A stretch of DNA of 64,000 nt from Pseudoalteromonas umbrosa (GTDB lineage: Bacteria; Pseudomonadota; Gammaproteobacteria; Enterobacterales; Alteromonadaceae), in the NCBI RefSeq assembly GCF_030125375.1, contig NZ_JASJUU010000001.1, forward strand, positions 186,001 through 250,000, written 5' to 3'. Both the position numbers and the translations under genes were made by a program. Below, piece by piece: positions 17,723 through 28,366 of this stretch (the first letter of the stretch is position 1; each line of letters starts with the position of its first letter). The notes under the pieces were generated by a model. It saw only the letters and a list, made by a program, of their open reading frames with translations. It was not told the DNA's origin and did no database searches.

Positions 17723-18293
17723 ATGATTCTCAGTGACGAAAGTGCGCGTACTTTAGAATATTTTATCTAGTTTGTGAATAGGTATGCGGTTAACTGATGT
17801 TTAATCTCTTTATAAGTCTGGTGTGTAAATGCAACAGCTTTATGTGGCGTAGCACTTACTTTTTAACAGCGCTTTATTTTAATAGTAGCTGTGATGGACT
17901 CAGGAGTAGATCAAGCTAACAAGTACTATTCGACTATAAGAAATCCTAACTAGCTAAGGATTTCTTGTTTTGCCATATAGGTTGGGTTTTCAAATGCGCG
18001 TTGCCAATGCTGAGATTGTTAATTATACATGTCCTTATTAGCCATATTTCTATCAAATATCAAGCGCATTAAATGAATTAAAAATGATGAAGTTGGTGAA
18101 TATATATTCGCAATAAAAATTAATCTCAAGATTTTGTTAACTTTATCTTTTTTATAGGTTTTGTTTGTGTAAGTTTATGATTTATATGTTTTTGTTTTTT
18201 TCTATTTAATATAGCATTGCCCGGATTTTATTTTTCAGACCGACAAGTAGTTGATCTTATTTAGTCGATTTTTAAATTAGGGAGTGATGTCTG
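17723..18293. other. Intergenic region with an orphan terminator
   Basis: This region separates two divergent genes, yet contains a strong terminator-like hairpin at 17938-17970 with no gene before it. The last 250 bases are AT-rich and end with AGGGAG, the ribosome binding site of the next gene. No open frame of note. Confidence 0.5.
17938..17970 (+). terminator. Orphan rho-independent terminator
   Basis: The 10-bp stem AAGAAATCCT/AGGATTTCTT is followed by GTTTTG. On this strand nothing annotated lies before it for over 2 kb, because the flanking gene to the left runs the other way. It may end an unrecognised small RNA starting within 17740-17930. Confidence 0.55.
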
Positions 18294-21200
18294 TTGATTT
18301 CTTTTAGGCGATCTAACGCTTTTTTTAGAGCATTTATTTCAATTATTTTTTTATTAAGCATAGCTGCATGCGGGGGAGCAGGAGAGGAGGAAGGTTCAGC
18401 CGATCCTCAAGCAGGGAATAGTGGGCCTGAAGCAGTAAAGCCAGCACCCCAAGTTGATATTTATGGTGTCACGCATATTGATGAGCAGGAAGAGTTTAAA
18501 CTAACTTTTGATACCAATGTAAGTGATGATGCACGCATCACTTGGTCATATGACGCCGATATTGAGCTAAACATCTCTGGTGATGATTCATCGACATTAA
18601 CCGTGATATCTCCCGATATAATAGAAAGTCACAAAGTAACTTTTTTAGTTGAATTGTTACTTGAAGATGGCATTTCTGCGACTGATGAACATGTCGTTTT
18701 TATCAGTGCGCGTGATAACGTCCTACCAGAAGCCTCTATTAAAATTGATGAAATACCCGTTGAGCGTCAAGCGTTTGAGTTAGTTGGCGTAGCTGATGAC
18801 GTTGATGGAGAGGTAGTCGAGCATCTTTGGACTCATAATTCAGCACTGGCCTTAGTCCTTGCGGGTGAAAATAGTAGCACTTTAACGGTGACAAGCCCCG
18901 ATATTCAGTCATTACATGAAGTCTTATTTACTTATACAGTGACTGATAATCAAGGTGATAGCACCAGTGTCTCTAAGCTGATTTCAATTGAGCCTTTGAA
19001 AGTGACTTTTACGCTTGCAGGTAAGGTCACTGATGCGCCAATTGCACATGCTAAAGTTGATTTTGAGGTCGGTACTGGGCTATGGACAGCGATTGCAGAT
19101 GAAAATGGTGATTATGCTTTAGAAGTCGATGTCGATGAGGCGTATACCTCGGAGTTAGCGACATTAACGGCAACAGGGGTTGATGATCAGAGTAATGTGG
19201 TATTGGTTTCGCAGTTGAACTCTGTCGGTTTTATTGCTGAGCAAGCTGGTGCTGATAAAATTGTCACTGCACTGGAGCTGTTTGATGTCAATATTACGAA
19301 TGTAACGACAGCAGAATATGCACTTTTAGGCCAAGATCTAAATGGCTATAGCAATGATGATGAGCTAAATGAGGCAAAATCACGAATTTCGTCACAACAA
19401 AAATTAACGATTGCGGTGATGCTTAAAGCAATCATTGATCACGAAATTCAATTGCCTGAAGAAAGTGCAACAACACTTGAGCTCGTCCAAAACTTTGAAT
19501 TGACCGAGCAGCTAATTGAGCGCTTGCAAAGAGAGCATCCTGAGTTAGTTACTCAAATTGAGAGCGACATACTCAATGATGAAACCTTGGTTGAGAGCAC
19601 TGAATTTTTTCCTGAAGGTGAATATATTTTGGCCGAAACACAATTTTTCGATGGCCTTAATACTCATTTAGAGTTTAACGAAAATAATACCGGTTTTTTA
19701 ACCCTGTCGGGCAAACGCATCTTTTTTAATTGGCAACAAAATGGCATCAATACGCGCATCGATCTCAATGAAGAGTTATTGGTAAAAAATGCAGGATTAG
19801 AACAAAGCATTGGCTTTTACACTTCATCATTCTCGATTAAACATTATGAACGCAACCAACAGTCTTTTGCAGTACAAGTTGAATTTGATTTATCTCAACC
19901 ATTAGATGAGCTACCGTCAGGGCAGTATTCGACAGTCGCTGAGTTATTTGCAAAAGATGACCTACAAGTAGTGCCAGAGGAAATGCTTATAGGTACGTGG
20001 AGCTTAGACTTTGCGACAACCAATGAGCAGTATATTGTCGAGCTGACATTCAGTGAAAATGGCATTGTCGAGATAAGTGAAGGTTCTGGGACTCGTCAAG
20101 GTGAGTGGCGTTTAAGTCAAGGTAATATTGAAATTGATGATGGGGTGCAGAGTTTTAAAATCAGCTTGATAAGAGCGTTTAACTTGGGCTATCAAAGTGT
20201 TGTATCTCACGGTGCGGTATATCAGCAAGGTACTTTTGTTAAGCATGGAACTGTAAGCTTTACTGATATTGACTATCAAAAAACATGGCGAAAAACACAC
20301 AGTAACAAGTCACAGTCTGCATTTTATGTGGATGAGCATGATAACTTTAACTTCAGATGGCACCGTCATATTCAAGGTAGTAATGATGAGGGCATTTTAA
20401 AACGATTTGAATACGCATTAAATGATCTAAAAGTTGAATATTGCGATGTTGAGTTCATTGGGTGTGAGATTTCAACAACGCATCACTTTAAACTCTTAGC
20501 TCAGGTGGGTAATACCATTGCTGTTTCATATCATAGAGACAAGCACGCCATGTCAGACAAACCGGCAGAGATACAGTTTTATACGTTATCTGATCACAAG
20601 TTGCACCATGGTGAGTTTACTCAAGCTTTGTTTAGTACCAATAAAGTTGAGCAACTTTTTTCTGCCCAAACTAATTTATATTCTGTAAGAGGCAATGAGG
20701 TCTCGGAGTTGAGTAGCCAGTATTTTTGCTCATCAAATGAAGGTTGTTTCGACTCAATTGCATTGGATGGTGCTGTTTATAAGTCTTCAATAGAAAACCA
20801 GAAGCTGAAGCTTGAAGCGTATCCGAGCGGTGAGATTTCATATATGGAAATTATAAATGAGTCTGACAATGCGATTTCAATGTGTCTCTATGCCCAAGAA
20901 AGCACTTGTACAAACGGTACAATACTTGATTTCACGTTTATAAAGCCAGAGCTTGACGTCGTTGTGACACAAACAGGTGAAGGGCGACTGATTACTTCGA
21001 CAGATAAGTTCTACTTTAGAGAGCACTTTGCTGTTTTTATCGAAGAAGTGGATGGTTATATTCTTGACTCGATTTCAGGGTGTGCCGGGGAGCTAAAAAC
21101 CGTTGGTGAACACGTCGTATATGAAATCATAAACCCTACCGAAGCTTGTGAGATTAAGGCTAAGTTTGTTCCTAAAGCAATGCATACGCAAAGCGCCGTT

Positions 21201-24200
21201 CTAGTAGATGCGACACCGTCTGAATTGATGGATAGTTGGTTCTATACAATTGACTCAGACAATGCAGGCACATACTACGGACTAGATAGGCAAGTTGGCT
21301 TCAACGTTGAAAATATAGGGCTATCTAATTACCAGTTTATATTTGATGATTACATTCGAACTCGCGTCAATGGTGAGGATTTTTATGCAGCAAAATTTTC
21401 ACTTGAGTACGATGTTAACGGCACAACTGCGTGCTGGCACGGTGCCAAATCGGATGGTTCAGTGGATGCCATCTTCCAATTTGAGAGCACGGTTTGTACC
21501 GCGGTTGAGTTAGCATCGCAGCAGCCTGTTGCTGAAATAGAAAACGATGAGCTTGTAGGTCAGTGGTATTTTAATTTTGATACGTCTCTTGATTGGCATC
21601 AACTTACTTTAAACGCAGATAGTACGGGGACACTTACAACATTAAACCGTGTTGGTGGAGAAGAACAAGTTTATATCAATTGGGCTATCAGCGCTGATGA
21701 TAAGCTTGAAATCACGGATGAAACGGGCGCATTCTTTTCGCTACAACTTATCAAAAAAGCGGATACAGTTTATACGTTTTTGGCAAATGAGCTGGTTGAA
21801 ATCAATGATGGTCAAAAGCCTAGCTGGCTAAGAAGTGGTGCATGGTCGTTTATCAAACAACAAGAAGAAGCAATTGGCTTATCAGACATAACGGGGATGT
21901 GGCCTGTTAGTAATAATGAGCTGAGTGCTTTTTACCTTTTTGCTGATGGTGAAGTTCGAAATGGCCTGCTTAATGGTGCGGCATTAGCGACACTTGATGA
22001 CAATACATTAAGAGTCTCTGCTAGTTATAATTCAAATCAAGGAAAGTTCGAGCATTTATGTGACGTAACGCGTTCTGAGTGTACTGAGCGTGTTATTGGG
22101 GAGTATCACATTATCGCGTTGAATGGGCAAACTGCTTATATTCGTTTTGTTGACGAAATAAATGATCTGCATGTTTTCAAAGCTATCAATATTAATAGCA
22201 GTGATGTTGTCTCTCAGGGAATTGAGACTCATCATGTCTCAAATACAAGCTATTATGAGAAAAAATCAGGCAAAGTCCGTACATGGCAATTCCAGAGTAA
22301 TTGGCGTGGGGAACTTTCAGTTACTTTTGATGGTGTATACCCCGCGTCAGCTGTTGAGCTGTCACAAGGTGATATGGAAATCACGACAGATGATAAGGTG
22401 TTATCTTATCGTTTGATTGAGGTTTCATCAGAAGGTCTTACTCTCTGCCAGTTGAGGCAGGGTATCTGTGAACAAAATATGCAAACTAAGCTGTTGTTCC
22501 AAGTCCCCCATGTTGTTGTCTCATTGGATATACCTGAAATACTTGAACCCGAACATAACTTAGTTTCTGGTCAACTGAAATATGGTACGCAATTAGAGGT
22601 GAGGATTGCACGGCCAATGCAAGGTCATTACGCGGATTCATTTTCTGGATGTGGTATAACACGACCTGAAGAGATAAGTAGTGGTTATGTGTCTTTCTTA
22701 TCGGATACGTTAACAGAGTCATGTTCATTACAGATGACCGCGGCACCAATTCCTGACTCAAATTCGCAAAGACTAGGTATTAAGGATAAGGTGATCAGTG
22801 AATGTATCAATAGGCCGTTTAACGAGTACATTGAGTATCAAAGTGGACTATATTGTCAGCGCGCAGGCGAAGATTTGGGAGGTATTACGAGTTTAGAGGG
22901 AGTCGAGAAACTAAAATGGCTAACCCAGCTTAATTTTAGAGGGATCGCGCTTAGTGAGGTTGGCGCTCATAAGTTAGCAAGTTTAACGAATTTACAGTCT
23001 ATCAGTTGGGACAAGAACTCTACAGATAATACAGTTGGCATGCTTACATTGGATTTATCACAACTTACTAACCTTACAACGTTGGAGACTAAGTATATGT
23101 CTTTGGCCAACATCACTTTGCCAAAGACACCAACATTGAAAAAGCTGTCCTTGTTGCATACTGGGCTGACAGAAGTCGATGTATCGGGGTTAACGGGGTT
23201 AAGAGAATTAGATGTTAGTTATTCAGAGATTAGCTCGCTGGACTTATCAAACAATAAAGCATTGTATAGATTAAGTGGGATCAGTTCCTCACTGCAATCA
23301 ATTACGGGTGTTACAGCAGAACATATATTGGATTCTGCTTATTTAGATAGGACTCGTTTTGAAACCATGGATTTAACAGGATTTGAGAGTCTAACTAGAT
23401 TGGAGTTGGCCGCTTCGAGGTTAAAAGAAATAGATATATCAAAAGCGCCAAGGTTAAAAACATTTAAAGCAGATAGATCTCAGTTACATACAATGAGTTT
23501 TGCTAATGTTTCAGGCGTTACGTTCGTAAATCTATCAGAGACGCCATTGACTGAGCTCAGTGCTGAGATGATGCCAAAATTACAGTTTTTAGACCTAGTA
23601 GGAAACTCCCTGACGTATTTGGATTTGTCTCAACATCAGGACTTGCAAAGATTGTTTGCAGGGCAAGGCACACTCAAGAGTGTTCTGTTGCCAGACAATG
23701 AAAATGCATTTGATGGCGATTTTTCACTGCAAGAAAATAAAATTGAACGACTGGTCATTCCGGCTAATTCTGATAAGACATGGATAAATGTAAATAATAA
23801 CTTGCTAACTGAGCTGGTCGTTCTTGGCACGTCAAGTGTTGTTTATGCTGAAAATAACTTATTAGAGCATGTGTCTATACATTATGATTCAAAGGTGACC
23901 TCTTTGAACCTTTCAGGAAATCAGCTAGTGAGTGCTGAGATTTCCGGGGAGATCGTAAATCTAGATTTATCGAATAACCAGCTAAGCTCATTTTCAATAC
24001 CTGAGAACTCTCAGTTTCATAATTTAAATGTATCTAAAAACGCGCTGAATAAGCTCTCAGGTTCAGGAAAAATAGGTTCTAGTTTAGATGTGTCAGATAC
24101 CGTGTTAATGGAGTTAGATTTAACGCCATTCGGCGCGATATCAAGCCTAGACATTAGCTTAACGGATATTTCATCTATAGACATACCAATTACATTAAAC

Positions 24201-24425
24201 AGTTTAACTGCTCGAACAATACCCATGACTGAGCTAATCATTCCTGAGAATAGTAATTTGATGCACTTACACTTTGAAAATAATACGCTAAGCGACCTTC
24301 AAGGGCTAGAGAACATAGATAGGTTTTTAAATATCTATTTAAGAGATAGCATTATTGAACGACAGCTCTTAGATACACTTTTGGCAACTGAGAAAGTTAG
24401 TTTGCATGGGCTTTCTTCTCATTAA
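18294..24425 (+). CDS. Giant Ig/PKD lipoprotein with leucine-rich-repeat tail
   Basis: A 2,043-residue surface lipoprotein. It starts with TTG, supported by AGGGAG nine bases upstream and a normal lipoprotein signal with basic residues ending in LLSIAAC. Two PKD/Ig-like domains (about residues 50-145 and 148-243) and a carboxypeptidase-regulatory-like segment (GKVTDAPIAHAKVDFEVG, about 245-330) are shared with the paralogue at 579-5459. A long unrecognised middle also aligns in part (for example NFRWHRHIQG here and HFRWAKYKEG there). From about residue 1530 to the end come irregular leucine-rich repeats (LTQLNFRGIAL, LTGLRELDVSYSEISSLDLS, IVNLDLSNNQLSSFSIP), typical of proteins that bind other proteins or sugars. 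Role inferred only as surface binding. It has its own terminator. Confidence 0.85.
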   Translation: MISFRRSNAFFRAFISIIFLLSIAACGGAGEEEGSADPQAGNSGPEAVKPAPQVDIYGVTHIDEQEEFKLTFDTNVSDDARITWSYDADIELNISGDDSSTLTVISPDIIESHKVTFLVELLLEDGISATDEHVVFISARDNVLPEASIKIDEIPVERQAFELVGVADDVDGEVVEHLWTHNSALALVLAGENSSTLTVTSPDIQSLHEVLFTYTVTDNQGDSTSVSKLISIEPLKVTFTLAGKVTDAPIAHAKVDFEVGTGLWTAIADENGDYALEVDVDEAYTSELATLTATGVDDQSNVVLVSQLNSVGFIAEQAGADKIVTALELFDVNITNVTTAEYALLGQDLNGYSNDDELNEAKSRISSQQKLTIAVMLKAIIDHEIQLPEESATTLELVQNFELTEQLIERLQREHPELVTQIESDILNDETLVESTEFFPEGEYILAETQFFDGLNTHLEFNENNTGFLTLSGKRIFFNWQQNGINTRIDLNEELLVKNAGLEQSIGFYTSSFSIKHYERNQQSFAVQVEFDLSQPLDELPSGQYSTVAELFAKDDLQVVPEEMLIGTWSLDFATTNEQYIVELTFSENGIVEISEGSGTRQGEWRLSQGNIEIDDGVQSFKISLIRAFNLGYQSVVSHGAVYQQGTFVKHGTVSFTDIDYQKTWRKTHSNKSQSAFYVDEHDNFNFRWHRHIQGSNDEGILKRFEYALNDLKVEYCDVEFIGCEISTTHHFKLLAQVGNTIAVSYHRDKHAMSDKPAEIQFYTLSDHKLHHGEFTQALFSTNKVEQLFSAQTNLYSVRGNEVSELSSQYFCSSNEGCFDSIALDGAVYKSSIENQKLKLEAYPSGEISYMEIINESDNAISMCLYAQESTCTNGTILDFTFIKPELDVVVTQTGEGRLITSTDKFYFREHFAVFIEEVDGYILDSISGCAGELKTVGEHVVYEIINPTEACEIKAKFVPKAMHTQSAVLVDATPSELMDSWFYTIDSDNAGTYYGLDRQVGFNVENIGLSNYQFIFDDYIRTRVNGEDFYAAKFSLEYDVNGTTACWHGAKSDGSVDAIFQFESTVCTAVELASQQPVAEIENDELVGQWYFNFDTSLDWHQLTLNADSTGTLTTLNRVGGEEQVYINWAISADDKLEITDETGAFFSLQLIKKADTVYTFLANELVEINDGQKPSWLRSGAWSFIKQQEEAIGLSDITGMWPVSNNELSAFYLFADGEVRNGLLNGAALATLDDNTLRVSASYNSNQGKFEHLCDVTRSECTERVIGEYHIIALNGQTAYIRFVDEINDLHVFKAININSSDVVSQGIETHHVSNTSYYEKKSGKVRTWQFQSNWRGELSVTFDGVYPASAVELSQGDMEITTDDKVLSYRLIEVSSEGLTLCQLRQGICEQNMQTKLLFQVPHVVVSLDIPEILEPEHNLVSGQLKYGTQLEVRIARPMQGHYADSFSGCGITRPEEISSGYVSFLSDTLTESCSLQMTAAPIPDSNSQRLGIKDKVISECINRPFNEYIEYQSGLYCQRAGEDLGGITSLEGVEKLKWLTQLNFRGIALSEVGAHKLASLTNLQSISWDKNSTDNTVGMLTLDLSQLTNLTTLETKYMSLANITLPKTPTLKKLSLLHTGLTEVDVSGLTGLRELDVSYSEISSLDLSNNKALYRLSGISSSLQSITGVTAEHILDSAYLDRTRFETMDLTGFESLTRLELAASRLKEIDISKAPRLKTFKADRSQLHTMSFANVSGVTFVNLSETPLTELSAEMMPKLQFLDLVGNSLTYLDLSQHQDLQRLFAGQGTLKSVLLPDNENAFDGDFSLQENKIERLVIPANSDKTWINVNNNLLTELVVLGTSSVVYAENNLLEHVSIHYDSKVTSLNLSGNQLVSAEISGEIVNLDLSNNQLSSFSIPENSQFHNLNVSKNALNKLSGSGKIGSSLDVSDTVLMELDLTPFGAISSLDISLTDISSIDIPITLNSLTARTIPMTELIIPENSNLMHLHFENNTLSDLQGLENIDRFLNIYLRDSIIERQLLDTLLATEKVSLHGLSSH

Positions 24426-24438
24426 TAAAATAAATGCG

Positions 24439-24476
24439 GTTGATTAAGGCTTCAATAGCTTTAATCAACCTTTTTA
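24439..24476 (+). terminator. Rho-independent terminator
   Basis: The 10-bp stem GGTTGATTAA/TTAATCAACC is followed by TTTTTAT, just after the leucine-rich lipoprotein gene. Confidence 0.85.
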
Positions 24477-24890
24477 TAAAGAATCATATGTAGCAAAGAT
24501 TTAGGGTTCTAGAGGGAGTTGAGTGTTTTTTAAAGCATTCTGACCATCCACTTCTGGTTCTGGTGGTGAAATAATTTATTTTCATGTAGTGTATTTATAA
24601 ATTTTCTACCTACTAGTACCGAACTTTTAGCAAGTATTTATTGTCTAACCTCTACTTTCATCAAGTGTTTTGAAACAAATAATCATTTCTATCTTAAACT
24701 CAAAGCCACTAGGTTCGGCAGATATTTTTTCTATTTCGAGTTTTTATCTTGTCTATTCTAATGTATGAAAAAGGGGTTATATTTTTTTGTGTAATTTTAC
24801 GTTTTAAATTTTATATGTGAAGGCGTGTTTATTCGTTTTTTTTGATGTAGATTAATTGTTTGCTGGCTTTCATTAAGGCAGGGAATATTA
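24477..24890. other. Intergenic region, nothing recognised
   Basis: AT-rich sequence with no convincing gene or motif. It must contain the promoter of the serine hydrolase gene that follows. Confidence 0.5.
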
Positions 24891-26330
24891 ATGAGTAATA
24901 AGAAAGGATTTGATTTGAAAAGTTTTATATTTCTATTTTCTTTAGTCTTCTCTGGCCACTTATTGGCCAAGGAAGAAATGTCTAGTTCATTTCTACAGCT
25001 ATTTAATAAAGGTGATAGACATGATGTGAAGGGGTATTTATTAAAAAACATGTCACATAGTCGTATTCAAACTTACGGCATTGAAGCGCATGTTGGTGCT
25101 TTTTTAAATTTACAAAATACACATGGTAAGTTAACTCTACTTGACGTGTTATCAGAGGAAAATAATAACGAACGTCTGCTAGTTCAATCAGAAAATAATC
25201 AGCTTACTTTTACACTGATAATTAATCGTGAAGCTCAAAAGCCATATGGCATGAATTATTTTATCTTACGTGACTCTCCCGCTAGAGGTGATGTTAAAGT
25301 TAGACTATCTCACAAAAAAATAGCCAATGAGCTATCTATATTCATGGAACGATTACGCAAAAAAGATGCTTTTTCAGGCGTAGTATTAGTCGCAAAAAAA
25401 GAAGAGATCATTTTTAATCAAGCGGTTGGTTTTGCGAACAAAGAATGGAGAGTAAAGAACACATTAGACACTCGGTTTGCACTTGGGTCGATAAATAAAA
25501 TGTTTACGGCATTGGCTGCGTTAAAGTTGGTTGAGCAAGGTAAAATAAAATTAGACGATAAACTTGTTGATTATGTTGACCGCAGTTGGTTGCCTGAAGG
25601 CGAGGTTGATCAAATCACTGTGCGCCACTTAATGACTCATACCTCAGGGCTGGGTAACTTTTTTAATGATGAATTCAATGACAGCAATAAAGAGTTATAC
25701 CGAGATTTAGAAAGCTATAAACCACTCATTGCGGGTGCGCCACTGAACTTTTCTCCAGGTTCACGCAACCGTTATAGTAACTCCGGGATGTTGATGCTTG
25801 GCCTTGTGATTGAAAAAGCCAGCGGGTTGTCATACTACGATTTTGTTCAAAAATATATCTATGATCGGGCCAATATGGCTGACTCTGGAAGCTTTGAATT
25901 AGATTCGACTACACCGAAATTAGCAACAGGTTATTTAAAACGCATGCACAGCGATAACTGGGTTAAAAGTACTTACACACGTGCTGTAAAAGGCAGCCCA
26001 GCTGGTGGCGGATTTTCGACAATTCAAGACCTACATCGTTTCGCACTTGCACTGACCAATTATAAATTACTCAATAAGGAGCTGACTGAGCAAGCTTACA
26101 GCGAGAAGACTGCGTATAACTCGGCAAAATGGTATGGGTATGGGTTTTCGGTTGGTGGCCAACCTGATAATCGTATTGTTGGTCATGGTGGCGCTTATTT
26201 AGGGGTTGATGCGCGCCTTGATATTCATTTAGATACGGGCTATGTAGTTGTAATTTTAGCCAACCAGTCAAATGTGGTTTCACCTGTTAGACGAAAGATC
26301 AATGAATTATTGGCGAATGCCGATTATTGA
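24891..26330 (+). CDS. Secreted serine hydrolase, beta-lactamase/class C fold
   Basis: A 479-residue exported protein with a signal peptide (about residues 1-26, ending LLA). Residues about 35-130 form an extra N-terminal domain that I do not recognise. From about 140 it is a beta-lactamase-family serine hydrolase (PF00144): the SxxK motif is S-I-N-K at about 200-203 in RFALGSINKMFTALAAL, the YxN motif is Y-S-N-S-G, and the third motif is GHGGAYLG. MTHTSGL is also typical. This family includes esterases, D-aminopeptidases and penicillin-binding-like proteins; the substrate cannot be inferred. It stands alone. A second family member is at 42342-43511. Confidence 0.85.
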   Translation: MSNKKGFDLKSFIFLFSLVFSGHLLAKEEMSSSFLQLFNKGDRHDVKGYLLKNMSHSRIQTYGIEAHVGAFLNLQNTHGKLTLLDVLSEENNNERLLVQSENNQLTFTLIINREAQKPYGMNYFILRDSPARGDVKVRLSHKKIANELSIFMERLRKKDAFSGVVLVAKKEEIIFNQAVGFANKEWRVKNTLDTRFALGSINKMFTALAALKLVEQGKIKLDDKLVDYVDRSWLPEGEVDQITVRHLMTHTSGLGNFFNDEFNDSNKELYRDLESYKPLIAGAPLNFSPGSRNRYSNSGMLMLGLVIEKASGLSYYDFVQKYIYDRANMADSGSFELDSTTPKLATGYLKRMHSDNWVKSTYTRAVKGSPAGGGFSTIQDLHRFALALTNYKLLNKELTEQAYSEKTAYNSAKWYGYGFSVGGQPDNRIVGHGGAYLGVDARLDIHLDTGYVVVILANQSNVVSPVRRKINELLANADY

Positions 26331-26641
26331 TATGTCAGATGTGTGTATCAATTTTACTAAATCTAGTGTCTTGCTAGGGTGATATTGCATCTTAGCTTTT
26401 AACTTTCCATAGAATATGAGTGATACGTGCATTGAGGTCTAAATTAAGATAAATCGACCGAGCTTGATAGGATTTTTCATAGTCACAATCGAAATCGGTC
26501 ATTTTAATGTCATTAGATTAAATTAAGTTGTTTGTGTCAGTACCTGTAAAGTGAGATTGAGCAAATAGTAATCAGATGATTATGAATGGTTGAGTCTTAG
26601 GTACTAGGTGAGTTTATTCAGTCGATATGAGGTAAATCATT
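26331..26641. other. Intergenic region
   Basis: A distant inverted repeat (GACCGA near 26457 with TCGGTC near 26495) could end the serine hydrolase transcript, but the arms are short and far apart. No gene seen. Confidence 0.4.
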
Positions 26642-27412
26642 ATGAGGGAAACATTGAGAGCATTGGTTTTATGTAACCTAGCTTTATCGCCATTATGCTT
26701 TGCAGTCAGTAAAGTGGAGAGCAATCAGTGGGCATGGCAAACTGACTTTTTTCAGACCTGTGATACCAATACTATTAATGGATATTTTACTGTGCAAGCT
26801 ACCCGAGGAGGTAACTATAGTGCTTGGGTAAGCTGTAAAAAAGGGACTTCAAAAAATTGGGTTGCAACTAAAGCAAGATGGTCACCTGAGTTTATTTTAA
26901 ATGAGCTATCGCGCCACGATATTCATTTGACGGGATTTTACCACGCGAGCAGTGGCATTGATGAAATTGTTTATGCTAAAAATACGATAAAAAGATCTAG
27001 TTCTCAAAAATGGGAATATCAGCATCAAAAAAATCACTTCACAGACATTGAGCGATTTTTAAACTCAAAGCAATGTCAGCCAAAAGATATTTCGGGGATC
27101 CGATCGGGAATTTCTCAATTTGGTAGTAATAAAGAAATCGAGTGGTCTATTCAGGTCAACCTTACAATGAGTGAGCGTGGAACTTCAGCTTCGCCGAATG
27201 GTAGCTATACAACAAAGGAGTCTACCCAAGGTGTTGACTATGATGTGCATACGTTTTGCCGTCAGGATAGATCGGATACACGTTGGTCTGTTAATGTTGT
27301 TCGTTCTAAAGAAGGCGATACGCTAATCCAACATGGTAAAGCGGCGATGATTGGGGCTTATAATGGGTCTAAGCATTACTATTTAGTTGCTATACCTAAA
27401 TCGAAAGTTTGA
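26642..27412 (+). CDS. Secreted protein of unknown function
   Basis: A 256-residue protein with a likely signal peptide (about residues 1-22, ending LCFA) and a ribosome binding site GAGG ten bases before the ATG. The mature part is rich in aromatic and polar residues, has several cysteines (TCDTNT, VSCKKG, KQCQPKD, TFCRQD) that could pair as disulfides, and contains no motif I recognise. It is flanked by its own terminator and seems monocistronic. No function assigned. Confidence 0.65.
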   Translation: MRETLRALVLCNLALSPLCFAVSKVESNQWAWQTDFFQTCDTNTINGYFTVQATRGGNYSAWVSCKKGTSKNWVATKARWSPEFILNELSRHDIHLTGFYHASSGIDEIVYAKNTIKRSSSQKWEYQHQKNHFTDIERFLNSKQCQPKDISGIRSGISQFGSNKEIEWSIQVNLTMSERGTSASPNGSYTTKESTQGVDYDVHTFCRQDRSDTRWSVNVVRSKEGDTLIQHGKAAMIGAYNGSKHYYLVAIPKSKV

Positions 27413-27429
27413 CGATATCACTAGATATT

Positions 27430-27454
27430 AGGCTTGTTGATTCAAGCCTTTTTC
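27430..27454 (+). terminator. Rho-independent terminator
   Basis: The stem AGGCTTG/CAAGCCT is followed by TTTTTC, directly after the secreted protein gene. Confidence 0.8.
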
Positions 27455-27791
27455 TATTACCTGTTAATGAACGATGCTTTTGAAGTTTATAAACAACAGG
27501 TTGAGTAATTTATAAAGATTGACTGACCTAAAAAGCAATATGAATAAAACTTTAATTACTTTATAAATTTAATTTCTTAGCACTTTTTATTTTAAACTTG
27601 ATGAACACCTTATGTTTATAGTCCACATGTATGGACATGGCTTTGCCATTATAAATATTTATAGTGGTTTGTTCCTTTGATTATCTCTCCTTTCTTTAAT
27701 TTAGCGTATTGTTTTAGATACGCAGAGTGGCTTATCACCAATATGTATAGTTGCCGAAATACATCTTGATTTTCGGTAATAAAGTCTGGTT
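27455..27791. other. Intergenic region, nothing recognised
   Basis: AT-rich sequence between two convergent genes. I found no supported gene, repeat or regulatory site. Confidence 0.45.
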
Positions 27792-28052
27792 TTAGATTCT
27801 TCCCTTTCCATTACACATATAAACGGGCATGCCAGCACCGATTGGGTAATAGCAGTCTGCATAGATGATCTGAATGCCAGGGTACTTTGCTTTAAAATCA
27901 GCTCTGAATTTAGCTTTTGCTTCATCTTGAGTCACATATGTGTAGTGCTTTGAGTAATATATATATTTTGCTGATGCTGTGGAAGTTAACGATACAAATA
28001 ATGTTGTTGCCGCAATGGCTGTGATTAAGGCTGACTTTATTTTAGATGACAT
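27792..28052 (-). CDS. Small secreted protein, unknown
   Basis: An 86-residue protein with a clear signal peptide (about residues 1-28, ending STASA) and a mature part of about 58 residues rich in tyrosine and lysine, with two cysteines (YADCYYP and VYMCNG) that could form one disulfide. The ATG is preceded by AAGGAA at good spacing, which supports a real gene despite its size. Nothing in the sequence indicates a function, and the nearest genes are unrelated. Confidence 0.6.
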   Translation of the reverse strand: MSSKIKSALITAIAATTLFVSLTSTASAKYIYYSKHYTYVTQDEAKAKFRADFKAKYPGIQIIYADCYYPIGAGMPVYMCNGKGRI

Positions 28053-28366
28053 ATCTAAGTTCCTTTTGTTGTTTGAAAATTAAACAGTATTGTGTCTGTT
28101 TTATTAATTCAAATGAAATTTATGCATGTAGTATATTTTTATTTCCATATTGTGAATTGTTGTATTTTGCGCCATCTATTATCTCTGTATTTATTTTTAT
28201 AGGGTTTTTGGCTTTATTTTATTTCCTTCCTCTTTTTTTTAACTAAATTATCACAATAATACCATTTTTTATTATTCTAAATAGTGTATTAATTAGGTTT
28301 AAAATACGTATTTATGTGAGGGGTTCTGATAATTTTCCCGCTTTTATTTATCTGAAAAAGGTAAAA
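28053..28366. other. AT-rich intergenic region
   Basis: No convincing gene. It contains the promoters of the small secreted protein (to the left) and of the gene pair to the right. Confidence 0.45.

Noticed and set aside
24530..24590. A minus-strand stretch reading SPPEPEVDGQNALKN as a possible further peptide gene
   Set aside because: It has no start codon in frame, no leader and no Gly-Gly site.
28046..28246. A hydrophobic 66-codon frame in the AT-rich gap
   Set aside because: Hydrophobic frames arise easily in T-rich sequence; there is no ribosome binding site and it overlaps the 5' end of the divergent small secreted protein gene.
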